From the NCBI GenBank assembly GCA_018398585.1, contig JAGTTD010000005.1:5821355-5885354 (forward strand): 64,000 nucleotides of DNA, read 5' to 3'. Shown here in pieces: positions 1 through 11,766 of this stretch. The position numbers and the translations under genes are program-made. This stretch comes from Simmondsia chinensis. Taxonomy: Eukaryota; Streptophyta; Magnoliopsida; Caryophyllales; Simmondsiaceae. A model generated the notes under the pieces. The model had not been told where the DNA came from, ran no database searches, and was given only the letters and a program-made list of their open reading frames with translations. How positions within the stretch are numbered: the stretch's first letter is position 1; every line of letters starts with the position of its first letter.

Positions 1-2261
1 TCATTAACATTTATATCTCAGGATGTTCAATTCAACCATAACAAATTCATACGAATTTACTTGCAATTTATATGCATCAAAACTTATGGGTAATAAAGGG
101 GTCATCAAAATTCAGTATTTACATACTCTTTAAGTTTGTCACGTTGATGACTAACAACATCCTAACATGTGAATATATTATCACACATCACTCAATAACT
201 TTATTCACCATGCAACAACAGTATATAACAACCACTCTATTCGAGTATTTTAGCATTCGTCGTATAATGCACCTCTTTTTAAATGACTGCACAATCATCA
301 TATACACATGCCCCTTTAAGAGCAAATATCATTTACTTCAATCGCATTAATCATGATGATGTCGGTTTCCAATGAGACATTACATCCAATAATATTGGAA
401 AACCCACACAGGATATGTGGTCAATCACGAAATCATGAATCATTATCTCCAAGTACTTTTATACAACGAATTTTATCATCATTAGTCATGTACCTCAATT
501 TGAATATCTTTTATCAATCACATTAGGGATCAACACATGTAATATTATTATATACTTTATGATCCACTAATACATTCAATTTCACATCATTTTCACTTAT
601 CATGCACACTAACAACATTCATGTTCATAAACAACAAAGTCATAAATCTCACAATCGCATTTATGATCACGGGTACAAGGACCTCATAACCACATCAGCA
701 TATATGGTTGCACAAGCATTTTATGAAGCATCTGCTTCAATTTATTGTAATCAAACATCCATAATCGTATCAACATGCATATAAACATTAATCGCATCAC
801 TGCACAAGCATCCATGCATAATATTGATTGAACATATATCAACCTTGTAACTCTGTCAATATACATATATGATCATACTAAAACTCATTTCATGATCATG
901 ACCATATAACCATTGCTTTTCATAATTTTCTAACTCCACTATTGTTCACTCCATTGTTCGTCAATATATATGCCGTCAATGATCAATACGTACAGGAGAC
1001 TAAATCAATAACCGTCAAAGCAATTATGAATCAACATACCCATATTTATTATGGGTTTATCTTCACACAGTTGTTCATATACGTGCATTAAATCACAATC
1101 TAATTGTTGTTCAAACTTCTATTTCATACAACAGTGAATTTACCACACATAATGCACAATTTGTACTTTATCCCAACCATCGAATTTTTTATGAATTATA
1201 ATCATATTTATGCGAAGTGCCTGGATCTTTATATCACCCATTTATAACAGAGCATAACCCAATTCTTATTATTATTAGCAGGATCATTTCGGTGCCTAGT
1301 TAACATCATAAAGATTTCCCTTATTAACACCACCTTATTATAAGTTTTCGCATCGTCTTGGCGTTTGGTTTCAACAACCACGCTCAAGGACTTCTCTTTT
1401 AGCATCACCTTGACTTCTGGTTTCAACAACCACCCAAAACATCCATTTCCTCTTACTTTAATGCTCAAGTCATACATACTAATTTATATCAAGTATGTCT
1501 TTCGTAATTTGATTTGTTATCTATTTAACTCCAGTGCACTTGTTCTTAAATCCAAGATGCAAGCTACAACTAAATGGTGTCTGAGTTGAATATTATCATG
1601 ATTTCTCAATTTTCACACGTATACTCGTCATGGATCAACATTCATGATATACAATTGTTGTGTTGTGTTTCAAATTTTGAGTCTAGATTTCAAATAGAGG
1701 TCTGTGGTGGAGCGGAGGGACCAGGCCCTTTGACTGTTTCAGTTCTTATCTTTGGTATTTCAATCCCACAAGTAGATATAACTTTCATGCATAAACAATA
1801 AGGCATCAACCACTCATTAGGCATTATAGAACTTCATGATTTTATCCCAAACCAAATGTATAAGTTTCATACAACTTGATTCCATAATTGGATGTAAACC
1901 AAAAGGCATAAAGGCATTTCACTATTATCCTTGTACATGCCTAAATTGATCATCATCATAAATTCTTGAATTATGTTATGAAACCATATGCAAAATAGTC
2001 AAGTGCCTCATCAACAAAGCACAAACAAATTCCCATTCATCTTAGTGCATCATGGTTTCACAATTTACAAAATTAAACGACATACCTTTGTCCATAGCAA
2101 TTCATACAAGAGATGGTTCCAAGAAGATGTCCCAATTCTCTCTATTCGTCTCTTCTCCAATCTCACACATGGTTCGCCATCAAATCACGGAAAGTGAAGA
2201 AGCCATACTTAATTAACGAAATTAAGCCTTAAGATTGTTAGAAAAATTCAGAAAAATACTT
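1..2261. other. AT-rich DNA without a recognisable gene
   Basis: No reading frame here resembles a known protein. The longest open frames are below 100 codons, in AT-rich sequence without codon structure. No tRNA, rRNA or LTR primer-binding motif was seen on either strand. It may be internal or flanking sequence of the LTR-like block to its right, but nothing in it proves that. Confidence 0.6.
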
Positions 2262-2945
2262 GCAAAAACCTTGCAACCGGGTATCCAAAAGACCTCAGGT
2301 GTTGAGGCGTGTAATCACTTTCCTTAAGGCTTATTTTGGTATACGAAATATCCTCGGGGATACAACAACTACCAAATATGGAGTGGAGATGTGTATGGGG
2401 AAAGATTGATAAAGATAACTAGAGATTGGCCTGATCAAAAACAATACACAATTGAAAACTCACACAAGAACACAAGAACATTTGATGAAGTTCTTCAATT
2501 TTCTCTTTTATGATTTTCTCTATAAATTCATGTGTTTTTTCTCATCACAAGAGTGGGGGTATATATCTGTATATCATGTCAGAGAGACGTCCCAAACGAA
2601 GAGCCATAAACACATAAAAGAACCGGGAAGAAACCGCACAGAAAACCGTCAAAACCGACCTGTGTGTCGAAGCTGTGTGTCGACACACAGGTTTCACTCG
2701 TGCGCTACTGTAATGGGTTGTGTGTCGACACACGGGCCATGTGTGTCGACACACAGCTGTCTCCCCTGCGTTTTGTAGGATTTTGTGTCGACACACATGG
2801 CCCATGCGTCGACACACACCCCCAACAAGCTCTAATCATTCAAACAAGTATCGGGACAACCTCAAATACATCTTATACATATATATACAACATTTAACAC
2901 ATTTATATACACATTTATCAACACATATTTTGAAAATACACTAAC
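2262..2945 (-). repeat. putative LTR or LTR fragment with palindromic repeats
   Basis: The block abuts the broken UGT coding sequence at its right edge. Read on the minus strand it begins TGTTAGTGTA, as many copia LTRs do, and its far end reads TTGCA. It contains TATA-like sequence near 2570 and a cluster of palindromes upstream of it in minus orientation. That architecture resembles the better supported copia LTR at 16046-16505 (palindromes, then TATA, then an A-rich terminus). No target duplication or primer-binding site was found, so the boundaries and the LTR identity are inferred. Confidence 0.35.
2655..2817. repeat. clustered TGTGTCGACACA palindromes
   Basis: The perfect 12-bp palindrome TGTGTCGACACA or close variants occurs about five times in 160 bp, at roughly 2660, 2674, 2720, 2740, 2784 and 2806, separated by irregular spacers. 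It explains the repetitive Cys/Arg/His/Thr short frames on both strands, which are not genes. Regular recurrence next to a TATA-like stretch suggests protein-binding sites of an LTR promoter, but that is inference. Confidence 0.7.
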
Positions 2946-3464
2946 AGAAGTGGCCATAGATTCTTGTGGGTTGTTAAGAACCCACTTGCTGGTGACAGTA
3001 ATGCAGGATTTGATTTAGAATTAGTGCTTCCAAAAGGGTTCTTGGAGAGAACAAAAAGCAAGGGACTAGTGGTGAAGTCATGCGTGCCACAAGCAGAGAT
3101 TTTGAGCCATCGAGCTGTTGGTGGGTTTGTGACTCACTGTGGGTGGAGCTCTATCGTGGAAGCAGTGGTTGGTGGGGTGCCAATGCTGGCTTGGCCGCTG
3201 TATGCAGAGCAACATTTGAATGGGTTGGTGGTGGTGGCGGAGATGAAGGTGGGAGTGGCGGTCGGTGGTGAAAATGGAAAGAAAACGTCAGTGGATGGAA
3301 TGGTGACATGGGAGGAAGTGGAGAGGGGAGTGAGGAATTTGATGGAGGAAGGGATAATAAGAGAAAGGAGCTTGCAGTTGAAGGAAGCTGCTTGTGTTGC
3401 CTGGAGTGATGGCGGTTCATCCTGTGTTGCTTTCTCGAGGATGCTTGATTCCTGGAAGAAATAG
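2946..3464 (+). pseudogene. UDP-glycosyltransferase (family 1), 3' fragment
   Basis: An open frame of about 172 codons encodes the C-terminal third of a plant family 1 glycosyltransferase, which moves sugar from a UDP-sugar to small acceptors. Full-length members have about 460-480 residues and this clade usually lacks introns. The frame opens at (R)SGHRFLWVVKNP with no start codon. The PSPG box at about 3082-3213 is clear: PQAEILSH, GGFVTHCGW, GVPMLAWPL and the terminal EQ. Two family-invariant positions differ: the first box residue is C instead of W (SCVPQ), and HCGWNS reads HCGWSS, removing the Asn that contacts the UDP phosphates. The C-terminus (DSWKK, stop) is normal. The 5' two thirds are absent at the junction with the LTR-like block, so it is probably dead. 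It most resembles the UGT88/UGT71 group. Confidence 0.85.
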
Positions 3465-3590
3465 GAGCAACTGCACGAGCAGAGAGGCTCGTTTCGTTGA
3501 GTGAGTCGAGAGTGGTGGCTTATATAACTAAACCATTCAAGTTCGAGCATGTTAGCTAGCATTGAGTCTAAACGGGTGAGTTCTGATAGT

Positions 3591-3800
3591 TTTCAAAGCT
3601 TTACACTGATAAAAAGATGATTTAAATGGTTCTTAATTTAACTATTTTGTTTATGTGGCTTTTCAAAGCTTTATGCTATTAAAAAAGTTGATTTGCATGG
3701 TTCATAATCTACTATTTTGTGTATATAGTTTTCCAAAGCTTTACGCTGTTAAAAAATTGATTTTAAGTGTTTCATAATCTACTCTTGTGTTAAGTGGAGT
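3591..3800. repeat. three tandem copies of a 70-bp unit
   Basis: Units start near 3591, 3661 and 3730, each opening with TTTCAAAGCTTTA (TTCCAAAGCTTTA in the third) and ending in a run like AATCTACTATTTTGTGTATA. The copies are clearly related but diverged. The array sits just 3' of the UGT fragment and has no coding content. Confidence 0.8.
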
Positions 3801-4963
3801 CAATGCATTTGTATACTATGAAGATATTCATACCTGAAACTGTTGCAATGCTTAATGTTTTTTATGCAGAGAAACAAGTTTAAGGTTTTACATGTTAATC
3901 ATAAGGGATTATTTAGGTAAAACTATCTTAAAAAGTGATATTTTTGTTCAATTAAAAACTTTTTTTAAAGTTTTTTTTTTTTTTTTTTTTTTGATGAATT
4001 ACTCAACAAAGTCATTCTTTTTAAACCTTCACATGATATAATACTAAGTTACAAGATGCTGAAAATATATAATACGGTTAGGAATAGTTTATGGTAACAA
4101 AGGCTAAAATAGATTAACCCAACATTAGTTATCATTATTTTTGAACTTTAGTCCATTTTTCAATTATTTTTCTGCAATGTTTGTGTAACTCGACTTTTCT
4201 TTTATTCTTAAGTCCCACGCCCAAAACTCTTATGCACAAAGCACACTTTTTTGAACTGAATACAATGAAGTTAATAAAGGTGGTGGTTTCTGTTCAAAAA
4301 ATAAAGGTGGTGGTTCGAAAGAATTTGGGTTATTACAGGTGATTTTTTTAAAGTTATAATGATTAAGTAAAAAAATCTTATTCACTATATAGATACTTTG
4401 TGCACTCGAATTCATCCAAACAAAAGAACATAAAAGAGTAGGCACAGTGGCAAGGCCAGCCTATCCTGGCACAACCCATCTTATAGTATCATCGAAACAT
4501 TTCGTTTACTTGTACACATACATTTACTTAAGTACTTTACCTTAGAGATGTTTAAAAAGTTCTATGACCAAATTATCGAACCAAAAGTACAGTTCATTAT
4601 ACCATATTTTCGGTATAGTTAAAAGAACCAAATAGATTTATGGTACTCGGTCAATAAGGGTCCAAGATTATATATGTATAGTTGTTCTTTCTTCCAGGGT
4701 TGTGAGCCCTATGAAAACACGCACTCTATAGAGTATCACTCTGTAAGAGTAATATTGCGTACATCTTACCTTTTTCAGACCCTGTTTTGCGGGAGGTTCT
4801 TTGAGGCACCGAGCCATTCTTGTTTTTTGTGTGTGTGCATATATATCATGAGAAACCTCAATTCATTGTAATGTTACTCGCCTCAAATAATTAAAATTAC
4901 AAACTTCGTCATATCAAGCCTACCCAAAAGAATGAGGAGTCCAAGACCTTAAGAAAGAACAGA

Positions 4964-4996
<33 letters not shown>

Positions 4997-5355
4997 GATT
5001 ATTACAAAAGAGATCTTAAAAACTGCACAGACATGAAACCTTACAAGAAAAATTAAAAAATCTCACTGCATGTTTGGTCAAGAAAAATGCAGGCGCAGGG
5101 ATGGATTATCTTGAAGCTACGTTACCCCGACTCTCCATTACGTCCTGAACTACCCGTGCCTGATAAAGGTACTTAAAACATTGGCACAACACTGGGCACT
5201 AAAATCTTACACAAAAAATACACAAAAATCTCAAAAAAGATGGTCGTGTCTGACCTCTAAATACTCACTTGCGTCCAGCTCTCAAACGTGAGCCTGATAA
5301 CATAGTTTGGGAGAGAAAACCAGAACCGTCACTCACCATAATGCATATTTCTTCT
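3801..5355. other. intergenic DNA with poly(T) tracts and a SINE tail
   Basis: No gene is visible. T-rich tracts lie at 3968-3991 and 4970-4996. A degenerate copy of the Au/TS-like SINE 3' segment lies at about 4717-4830: it carries a TGCGTACATCTTACC core, then a CAGACCC box, GCGGGAGG and TTGAGGCACC, as do the better copies elsewhere in this window. The rest shows no recognisable structure. Confidence 0.5.
4717..4830 (+). mobile_element. SINE 3' fragment (Au/TS-like tail)
   Basis: The order of boxes (GCGTACATCTTACC, CAGACCC, GCGGGAGG, GGCACC) matches the conserved 3' body of the Au/TS-type plant SINEs seen at 11436, 13641 and 15233. The head and target duplications are not recognisable, so this is an old, truncated copy. 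Confidence 0.6.
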
Positions 5356-5763
5356 GGTTATTTACGTGTAAGGTTCCTACATTTCACTCATTGTGTCAAT
5401 TTAGCCTTTACACTTTAGCTATATCAATTTAGTCTTTGTACAATTCACTTTGTGTCAATTTAGTCCTATGGTATAATGGACATCAAGTTGTGCCGAAATT
5501 TTGATACCCTAGTGACGAATGAGTTTAAATTAAGTTAACAAGTGGATTTATATTAGGTCATTTACAAATTACACGACTAAACCATTAAAAATTACGTCTT
5601 TAACTTAACTTTTCACTATATAACTAAATTGACACAGTGTGAATCGTACGATGACTAAATTGACACAGTGTGAATCGTACGATGACTAAATTGACACAAT
5701 TAAAAATAAAAGGACTAAATTGACACAATAAGGTAGATATAGGAACTTTTTGCATAAATAACC
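5356..5763. mobile_element. TIR element (MITE-like), about 408 bp
   Basis: Both ends carry an inverted repeat of about 50 bp. The left end reads GGTTATTTACG, then AAGGTTCCTA and TTGTGTCAATTTAG; the reverse complement of the right end reads GGTTATTTATGC, AAGTTCCTA and TTGTGTCAATTTAG. Inside, the box GACTAAATTGACAC recurs several times, including a perfect 33-bp tandem copy at about 5631-5696. There is no coding content. No convincing target duplication was found, so the superfamily cannot be assigned. A truncated relative lies at 17574-17729. Confidence 0.7.
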
Positions 5764-5948
5764 CTGATCTTCCTTTTTTGGGCCTGTACAAGCATGCTGG
5801 ACGCTCAGGTGGCGGTGGCAAATGCTAGAGGTGACCTAAAAGAATCATAAATGGTGCAGGTGCATAATGTTAGCAGCTGCATAATGGCATTGGGAGGAAA
5901 GAAGCAAATTGATACATGGCTAATTTTGGTGCAGCAAAGATTTGGTGA

Positions 5949-8900
5949 CTAATTGAAGTAGTCTTGCCGGATAATAGTGATGAAACTCGGGGACTGTCCG
6001 TCTTCTTCTTTAAGCTTCCAAAGATCCCCATTGCTTCGCAGGTGATAAGATGCCCTTGGAGATAGCGGCGTATATAGATCTGCACTTCCATTAAGAGTTT
6101 TGGTATCATTTGAGGAACTGACTATTACAAAAATTAAAGTAGTCTGGTCAAGAAACAATGTTTGTTTTATGCTATAACATGCCATGTCACGTGAATCCCA
6201 TTGGGTTTGAGTTTCAATGGAGACCTCTTGGTCGAAGAGGATCTGATACGATAATAAAGAACTAACTATTCCAAAGATTATACTATAGATTGATATTCAA
6301 GATCGGTTTTATAGTCTTAACAGAAAAATGCAAAATGCAATGCCAGTTCAAAATCGTATTATCCCAGTCGTGATTTGTAATTCATTTTCCTAATTTACGA
6401 GTTAACGCTATGTTTTGAAGTTTAAATAACGTAGCCAATCAGACCTCGGCAGTGCAGTTTTTACAAAGTCAAACATCATGGTGCTGAAAGTGGTAAAAAG
6501 ACTCTTACCCCACTAAGGTGGAGTCTTATTACTGTTCTTGCAAGCATGAGTAGTTATCCAATGTGTAATCCTCGATTATGTGAAATCGGAAAGATAAACA
6601 ATAATCTAAGCCATTTTCCACTAGGCAGGGTCAGTTACATGGATCCAAATATACCACCGTGTACTATCATTACTCATGTCTTCATTAAGGTGCAAAGAAT
6701 AACGCCTTTTTTGATAAAGCAATGCCTTCGTATACAGCCTAAGCATGTCCTTTGCGTTTCCCCCTGTCCCTCTCGACATGGCTAACTCCCATCAACCCAG
6801 CTTTTTTCATAAGGGCATTCGCTGGTGTCAATTTCACATGCATAAACCATATCAAACACGTCTCCCTCATCTTATCCTTAACAGATGCCACAATCGCTTT
6901 TTGAACGTACCCATTTCAATTATGTGAAAATGGGAGAGGAACAGAGAAACATAACCTTCATGGTTATATAGGAGCATGCACATTACTGATATTTCCTTTA
7001 AATCCCTGCTTGATTTTGCTTAAAATGTTAAGTTGGTTTAAGACTGATTGCTTTCTGCAGTAACTATGAAATTTTCTGTGTCTCCTTTTATAGTAGATAA
7101 GTGGGGATGAAGATCTGTACTCACAACCTCTTGTCGTATAGCCCTAATCTTAGTCATGGTTCTATCATTAGACTAAGGCCTCGTTGGCATAGTAACAACA
7201 AACAGAATGACACTGAAGCTACAATGTCAGTAAAATTTCTTCCTTGCAGAAAGTTAACACGCATCACCATCCACTTAAATCTAATATTCAACTATAGCTG
7301 TTAATCTTCTAAGTTCTGCAGAAGACATTTCCAACATTCTGGAGTAGCTCTCAAGTTCTAATCATGGAAGCGCCGTTATGTAATGAGTTCTGAGCTAGCC
7401 GCTATAATAAGATTTACCTTTAAAAAACAATGCTTTAGCTATGACCTCTATAATGCATATATCTATCACACCTTATTTACTAAAGATATTTACACATATT
7501 TATTTGTTAAAAACTATCAAAAGAGTATAAAATCAATGATCATCATAAGGCTTTTTATTCAGTTTTTGGCTGACAAATAGCTTAGACTTACATTTTCCTA
7601 AAAAGTATGACGCGTTACATAAAATTTGCAACATCCTGCTCCAGCAACACCGTGAGCAAGACCACATACAGCAATTCGATTCCATGGTACTAACACCACG
7701 AAATAGCTTTTAAGATTAATCATGCATATAAGACTGATATGATTAGTGACTGGGTATTTGACATGCAATGGTTAAACAAAGTTTCAGCATATAATATAAC
7801 GCTAGACTACTAATTGAATGCTAACTGCCAAATGAAAGGCGTACCTGTAATGCAAGGCTGATCAGGCTCCCTAGTACTGTGCAGGATCGTAGTCCCAGAC
7901 AGTACAGTGACAAAACCACAGAGCTCTGACGCGATACTGCTAGCACTTTGCCCGGAATAATCCTGCACATTAGCAAGTCAACAACTTGACTCGGGTCATC
8001 ATGCATCACTGAAAAAGCAATGTTAATGGTAATGCAGGAATGTGGGCACATGCTCAAGTATGTATTCGAGCAGAGGGCATACCTTGAACATTATAGCACT
8101 GGCAAAAATCGTGAAAGATGTGAACAATGCATAGTATATTGGAGAGACGACGGCTGTGTTGAAGGTATCAAGTGCCTGGGGATAAGTCAAGTTCAGCATC
8201 AGATTGAACAGACTAAGGCAATGAAGAAAAAAAAAATATATATCCAATACTAATCATCTAATACATCCTAAAAGTTCTATAGAAAAAACTAGCAACTATG
8301 GCTTCTAGATAGTTATGCTTATCCAGAGGCACTCCTAATCATCAGTGTACATTGAATCACCAGTAAATACTTCACAGCCGCAAGGTTAATGAAATCGTAA
8401 AACGGTCAGTTGTGAACGTTCAGATTCAGCTAGTGCTATAACAGATATAAAACTATGTTGTGTTTTCTATGCTTATGAGGAGGAAAGAGAACATAAGAGT
8501 CAATTCTATGAAGCAAGAAAAATCTGCATAACGTAGTGCAAACTTATACTTACCATATTGAGGTAATTCAGTTGAATGATGATACAGGTAACAGCCACCA
8601 TTGCGAAGATCCATGCCTGGATGCATTTGAATTGGAATGCTCCTTCTATCGTGAGTTTTATCGCAATCCCGATTGCCTTCACACTCATAACCTGCAGAAG
8701 AAGAGCCAATACATACATAAAATGAGGGAAGTAAGCAGTGACTGAGACATAAGCACCTATATAGAGAAAGATACTCACGGTTAAAGATCCAATTATCGAG
8801 CATATGCCAACGTAAACCATTATGTTGGTTTGGCCATAACGCGGAGCACAGTACAAGATTAGTACCAAGGCTACAGCTACAACAGATGCCGTATATAACA

Positions 8901-11766
8901 GAAAAGCTGGATATGGAAGAAAAATCAACTAATCAAAAATATAACAACGAACCCAATGCCTGAAAGGCTCCCTCCATGATAGGGAAAAATAATGCTCAAA
9001 ATCAATAGCGACAGAAGGTAAAGGATCATGAGCATACCGGGTTGAATTGCTAATTCCCAGATCTCTTCAACAGAATCTATGGAACGCTCTTCCGGTGCAT
9101 GCAATACGATAACAGTGGATCCTACCATACACAGAAGGCACCCCATCATTCCCATCTTCTGTAGCTTCTCATCCAATAAAATATGTGCTAGAACCGCGCT
9201 GCCCAATTTGTTCATCACGGCATGTAAAGAGCTTAATTGTTGCGAGTGGGATAAAACAAACAAGCGTAATGAAAAATTTGCATTAAGTTACCTAACAATG
9301 ATACTCAAAGCACCAAGTGGAGTCACGAGCACTGCAGGTGCATAAATATACGCAACAAAATTGGCTATCTCACCAACAACCACTGCCAAAGAGTAAATAC
9401 CAAAGTACATAAGAAAGCATGTGGCTTGCTGATTGAATAGAATCACATCTCATAAATTAAATAAAGCTTAACTACGAGAATTGCAAGAGATAACACATAA
9501 ATGAAATCTATCTAGAGCTCAACAGTTTTGTGCTCGATCAAAGCAGACTCTAAACCATGCAATTACATGTTAGGTAATATCGCACACAATAGAACGAAGT
9601 GAAATAGACAAGAACACACCAAATTTTCATTGGAAACCCCTTTTACTCTATAGGATAAATCATGAAACCATCGTCCACTCAAATCACCCACTACCATTGA
9701 CAAAAGTACAAGGTCACTTATCATCCTAGCATTAACAAAGCACAAGGGCACAATGATAAGCACTCAAACTCTCGTCCTCTCATTTGTTTGAGTCTATCTA
9801 ATCACCAACATTAACATCAAAGTTTGCCACTCACACATTTGGAGTCTCTCAATATCTTGCAAACCCTTTCTCGGATCATATGGCATCTGAGTGCAGCATA
9901 CCTCTTACGCTCAGAGCACATACTCTGCTCACACTCATAAATAGGAATGTAAATAAGCCCGGGTTGAGCCAAGCTAAGAACCCCTATATTTGTACTCGAG
10001 TCTGGTAAGCTTAACAAGCTTGCGCTCAAGCCCAGCTTCTATTTGAGTTTCAACCTTTGTTCGAACTTTGTTCCATAAGACATTATTATGTTTGATACTC
10101 AATTCGACTCGGCTCCTTAGTCTAATTGAGACTAGTTAAGCTCATTATTGAATTGAGCCAATCTTGTCATCAAGCCAAGTTAAGCTTATTATGAATCAAG
10201 CTAGCTACTGAGTCAAGCTACCATCCATCCATCATGGATCTATTACCAAGCTAATATCGAGTCATTAACAAGTTCTTAACGAGCAATTAACCAGCCCTTA
10301 ACAAGCTCTTATCGAGCCTTATCAAACTGGTCTTCAACGATAACAAATTGAGCACTTCCCAATTCAAACTTGGCTCATCAATCTTATCAAGCCTACTTGA
10401 ATTGTGCTTGATAAACTATTGAGGCCCCAAATCGAATAATGGCCCTTAATCGATTTCGAACATGAGTAGTCCATTGACTGTGTGGTTCATTTGCAACCCT
10501 TACCCATAAACATATTCGCAACACATCTAGTCATTCTTTCCCTCTAATAGATAGGGGCATTGGAGGTGCTCGAGGACATCTCAAGCTAATTTGAATGACC
10601 TTTTTATAAACACAGTTAGCCACCCTAAAAGACATGAAAAGAGTGAAAAGACACTTAAAAATTGCCCTTATCAATACTTCCATAACCATTCTGTTGTTTT
10701 CATCTTCCAAGCCCTTTCATCTCCACAAGACCTTTCTTCTCCCAGGCATTGAAGAGCTTCAATTAGTATACCCTTCAACTTCCCCCTTTTTTATCTTTTA
10801 TCTTCAATTTTCACTAGCCAATTTTGACGTAACAACTTCCAAACAAGACATAAACAGCAGCTTTGAGCGTAGTTGAATAGAAATTGAATCACATTTCATT
10901 AATTACAAGAAAAGACTCCTAACTAAAAACATGCTGAAACTTATTGATTTTTTCTTTCCACAACAATAAGCAGGAAACAATATTTCCGTTGATACCAACT
11001 ATATGGGATGGGGGAAATAAGCTAATAAGCATCGAACCCATCTATTAGAGAGCGGATAGCATAACCACTACACCAACTCCAATAGCTCGGTTATCGATAA
11101 GACAAAATTGAATCACATTACAATTCATGGATTTTTACTTCAAAACGCAAACAAATTGAATTCACAGAACCCCAAATCTATTTCTACAAGCAACACACGC
11201 GCTACAAGATGCGAAAGCCCAAAAAAGGAGAAAACAAGGAAGATCTAACTTACTAGTAACCATGCCCACCCACCAAAGCGGCTCCAACAAATAGCCATAC
11301 CCACCAACACCTTCAATTCAATCACCCAAAACAAAAATACACCAATAATTAGACCCACATTTTGGCCAAAATTAAACAAATACTCAAAAGGGTTACCATA
11401 TTTATCAATATTGTCCGTTCTTTTTTTCTTTTTGGGGTTGTATGCCATTCGGAAACAATCTCTATATAGGGTAGCACCCACTACAGGTAAGACCGCATAC
11501 ATCTTATCCTCCCTAAACCCTGCCTTAGCGGGAGCCTCTTTGAGGCACTAGGTCGTTATTGTTATTGTTGCTCAAAAGGCTCACTACGTAATCAATTAAT
11601 AGACCAACATATTGAGTCATTATATATAGAGAGAGAGAGAAATACTAGCACGAGGCCCAGATGCACCAGCACGCTTGAGACCCTTCTTCTTGATGATAAA
11701 ACTGGATCCAATAAACGCACTTGAAACACACGCCAATATTACCCCTTTCAAATTACTACTGTACAT
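5949..11766 (-). CDS. NIPA: probable magnesium transporter, NIPA family
   Basis: NIPA-family membrane proteins move Mg2+ (and probably other divalent cations) across plasma or endosomal membranes. Nine exons on the minus strand give 359 residues with all splice phases closing: 11766-11646, 11310-11254, 9382-9292, 9198-9038, 8906-8779, 8691-8554, 8175-8083, 7962-7845, 6121-5949. All introns are GT-AG. Family landmarks in order: SAFIGSSFIIKKKGLKRAGA at the N-terminus, LLEPLWWVGM, GEIANFVAYIYAPAVLVTPL, LSIIV, LLDEKLQKMG, IVLHAPEERSIDSVEEIWEL, LNYLNM, TAVVSPIYYALFTSFTI and SELCGFVTVLSGTTILHST. Multiple hydrophobic spans fit the usual nine-helix topology. The C-terminal tail ends ITIIRQDYFN. The start at 11766 opens the family N-terminus and is preceded by non-family sequence. 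Introns 2 and 8 (about 1.9 and 1.7 kb) hold SINE and LINE debris. No coding lesion was seen, so it looks functional. Confidence 0.93.
6690..6940 (-). mobile_element. RTE-type LINE remnant, 3' end of RT ORF
   Basis: On the minus strand a frame around 6760-6930 reads VKDKMRETCLIWFMHVKLTP and later VERDRGKRKGH. This resembles the conserved C-terminal segment of plant RTE-like non-LTR reverse transcriptases (KMRExRLRWFGHVKRR, then a basic RGRPKK stretch). It lies inside the last intron of the transporter, in the same orientation as the gene. It is degenerate and lacks the polymerase domain. Confidence 0.5.
7088..7196 (-). mobile_element. tRNA-derived SINE copy
   Basis: On the minus strand GCCAACGAGGCCTTAGTCTA, an A-box-like TCTAATGATAGAAC and a B-box-like GGTTGTGAGTACAGATC precede CTTCATCCCCACTTATCTAC. 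The same family occurs at 45865-45972, where the corresponding boxes read GTCTAGTGATAAGA and GGCTACGAGTTCATATT, followed by an A-rich end. The shared order of tRNA-like promoter boxes supports a tRNA-derived SINE inserted in transporter intron 8. Confidence 0.55.
9940..10450. repeat. AGCT-rich dispersed repeat, copy 1
   Basis: The segment is filled with short variants of AAGCTTGAGCC, AGCTCTTATCGAGC and AATTGAGCC in a quasi-repetitive pattern. A related block lies at 24115-24410 inside an intron of the clathrin assembly gene. Neither encodes a protein. Such blocks are common in plant introns and are probably parts of old transposons, but the parent family could not be identified. Confidence 0.5.
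10985..11095 (-). mobile_element. degenerate tRNA-derived SINE head
   Basis: On the minus strand the A-box-like TTGGTGTAGTGGTTATGC is followed about 30 bp later by the B-box-like GATGGGTTCGATGC, the spacing expected for a tRNA-derived Pol III promoter. It lies in intron 2 of the transporter gene. No clear tail or duplication was found. Confidence 0.5.
11436..11572 (+). mobile_element. SINE 3' portion (Au/TS-like) in transporter intron 1
   Basis: The copy reads CGGAAACAATCTC, GTAAGACCGCATACATCTTA, TCCTCCCTAAACCCTGCC, GCGGGAGCC, GGCACTAGG, and ends in a TTATTG/TTGTTG tail typical of Au/TS SINEs. It lies antisense to the transporter between exons 1 and 2, only about 75 bp from the exon 1 donor. 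Confidence 0.75.

Noticed and set aside
52..866. Short frames in the first kilobase
   Set aside because: Random open frames in AT-rich DNA; no splice-consistent neighbours or motifs.
2452..2944. Overlapping Cys/Arg/His/Thr-rich frames on both strands
   Set aside because: They are readings of the TGTGTCGACACA palindromes in different frames; no family, no codon bias.
3080..3562. Frames on both strands within the UGT fragment (for example 3134-3562 minus)
   Set aside because: Shadows of the GC-richer UGT coding sequence.
6546..6927. Two plus-strand frames in the transporter intron
   Set aside because: No family resemblance; the minus strand there reads as an RTE LINE remnant instead.
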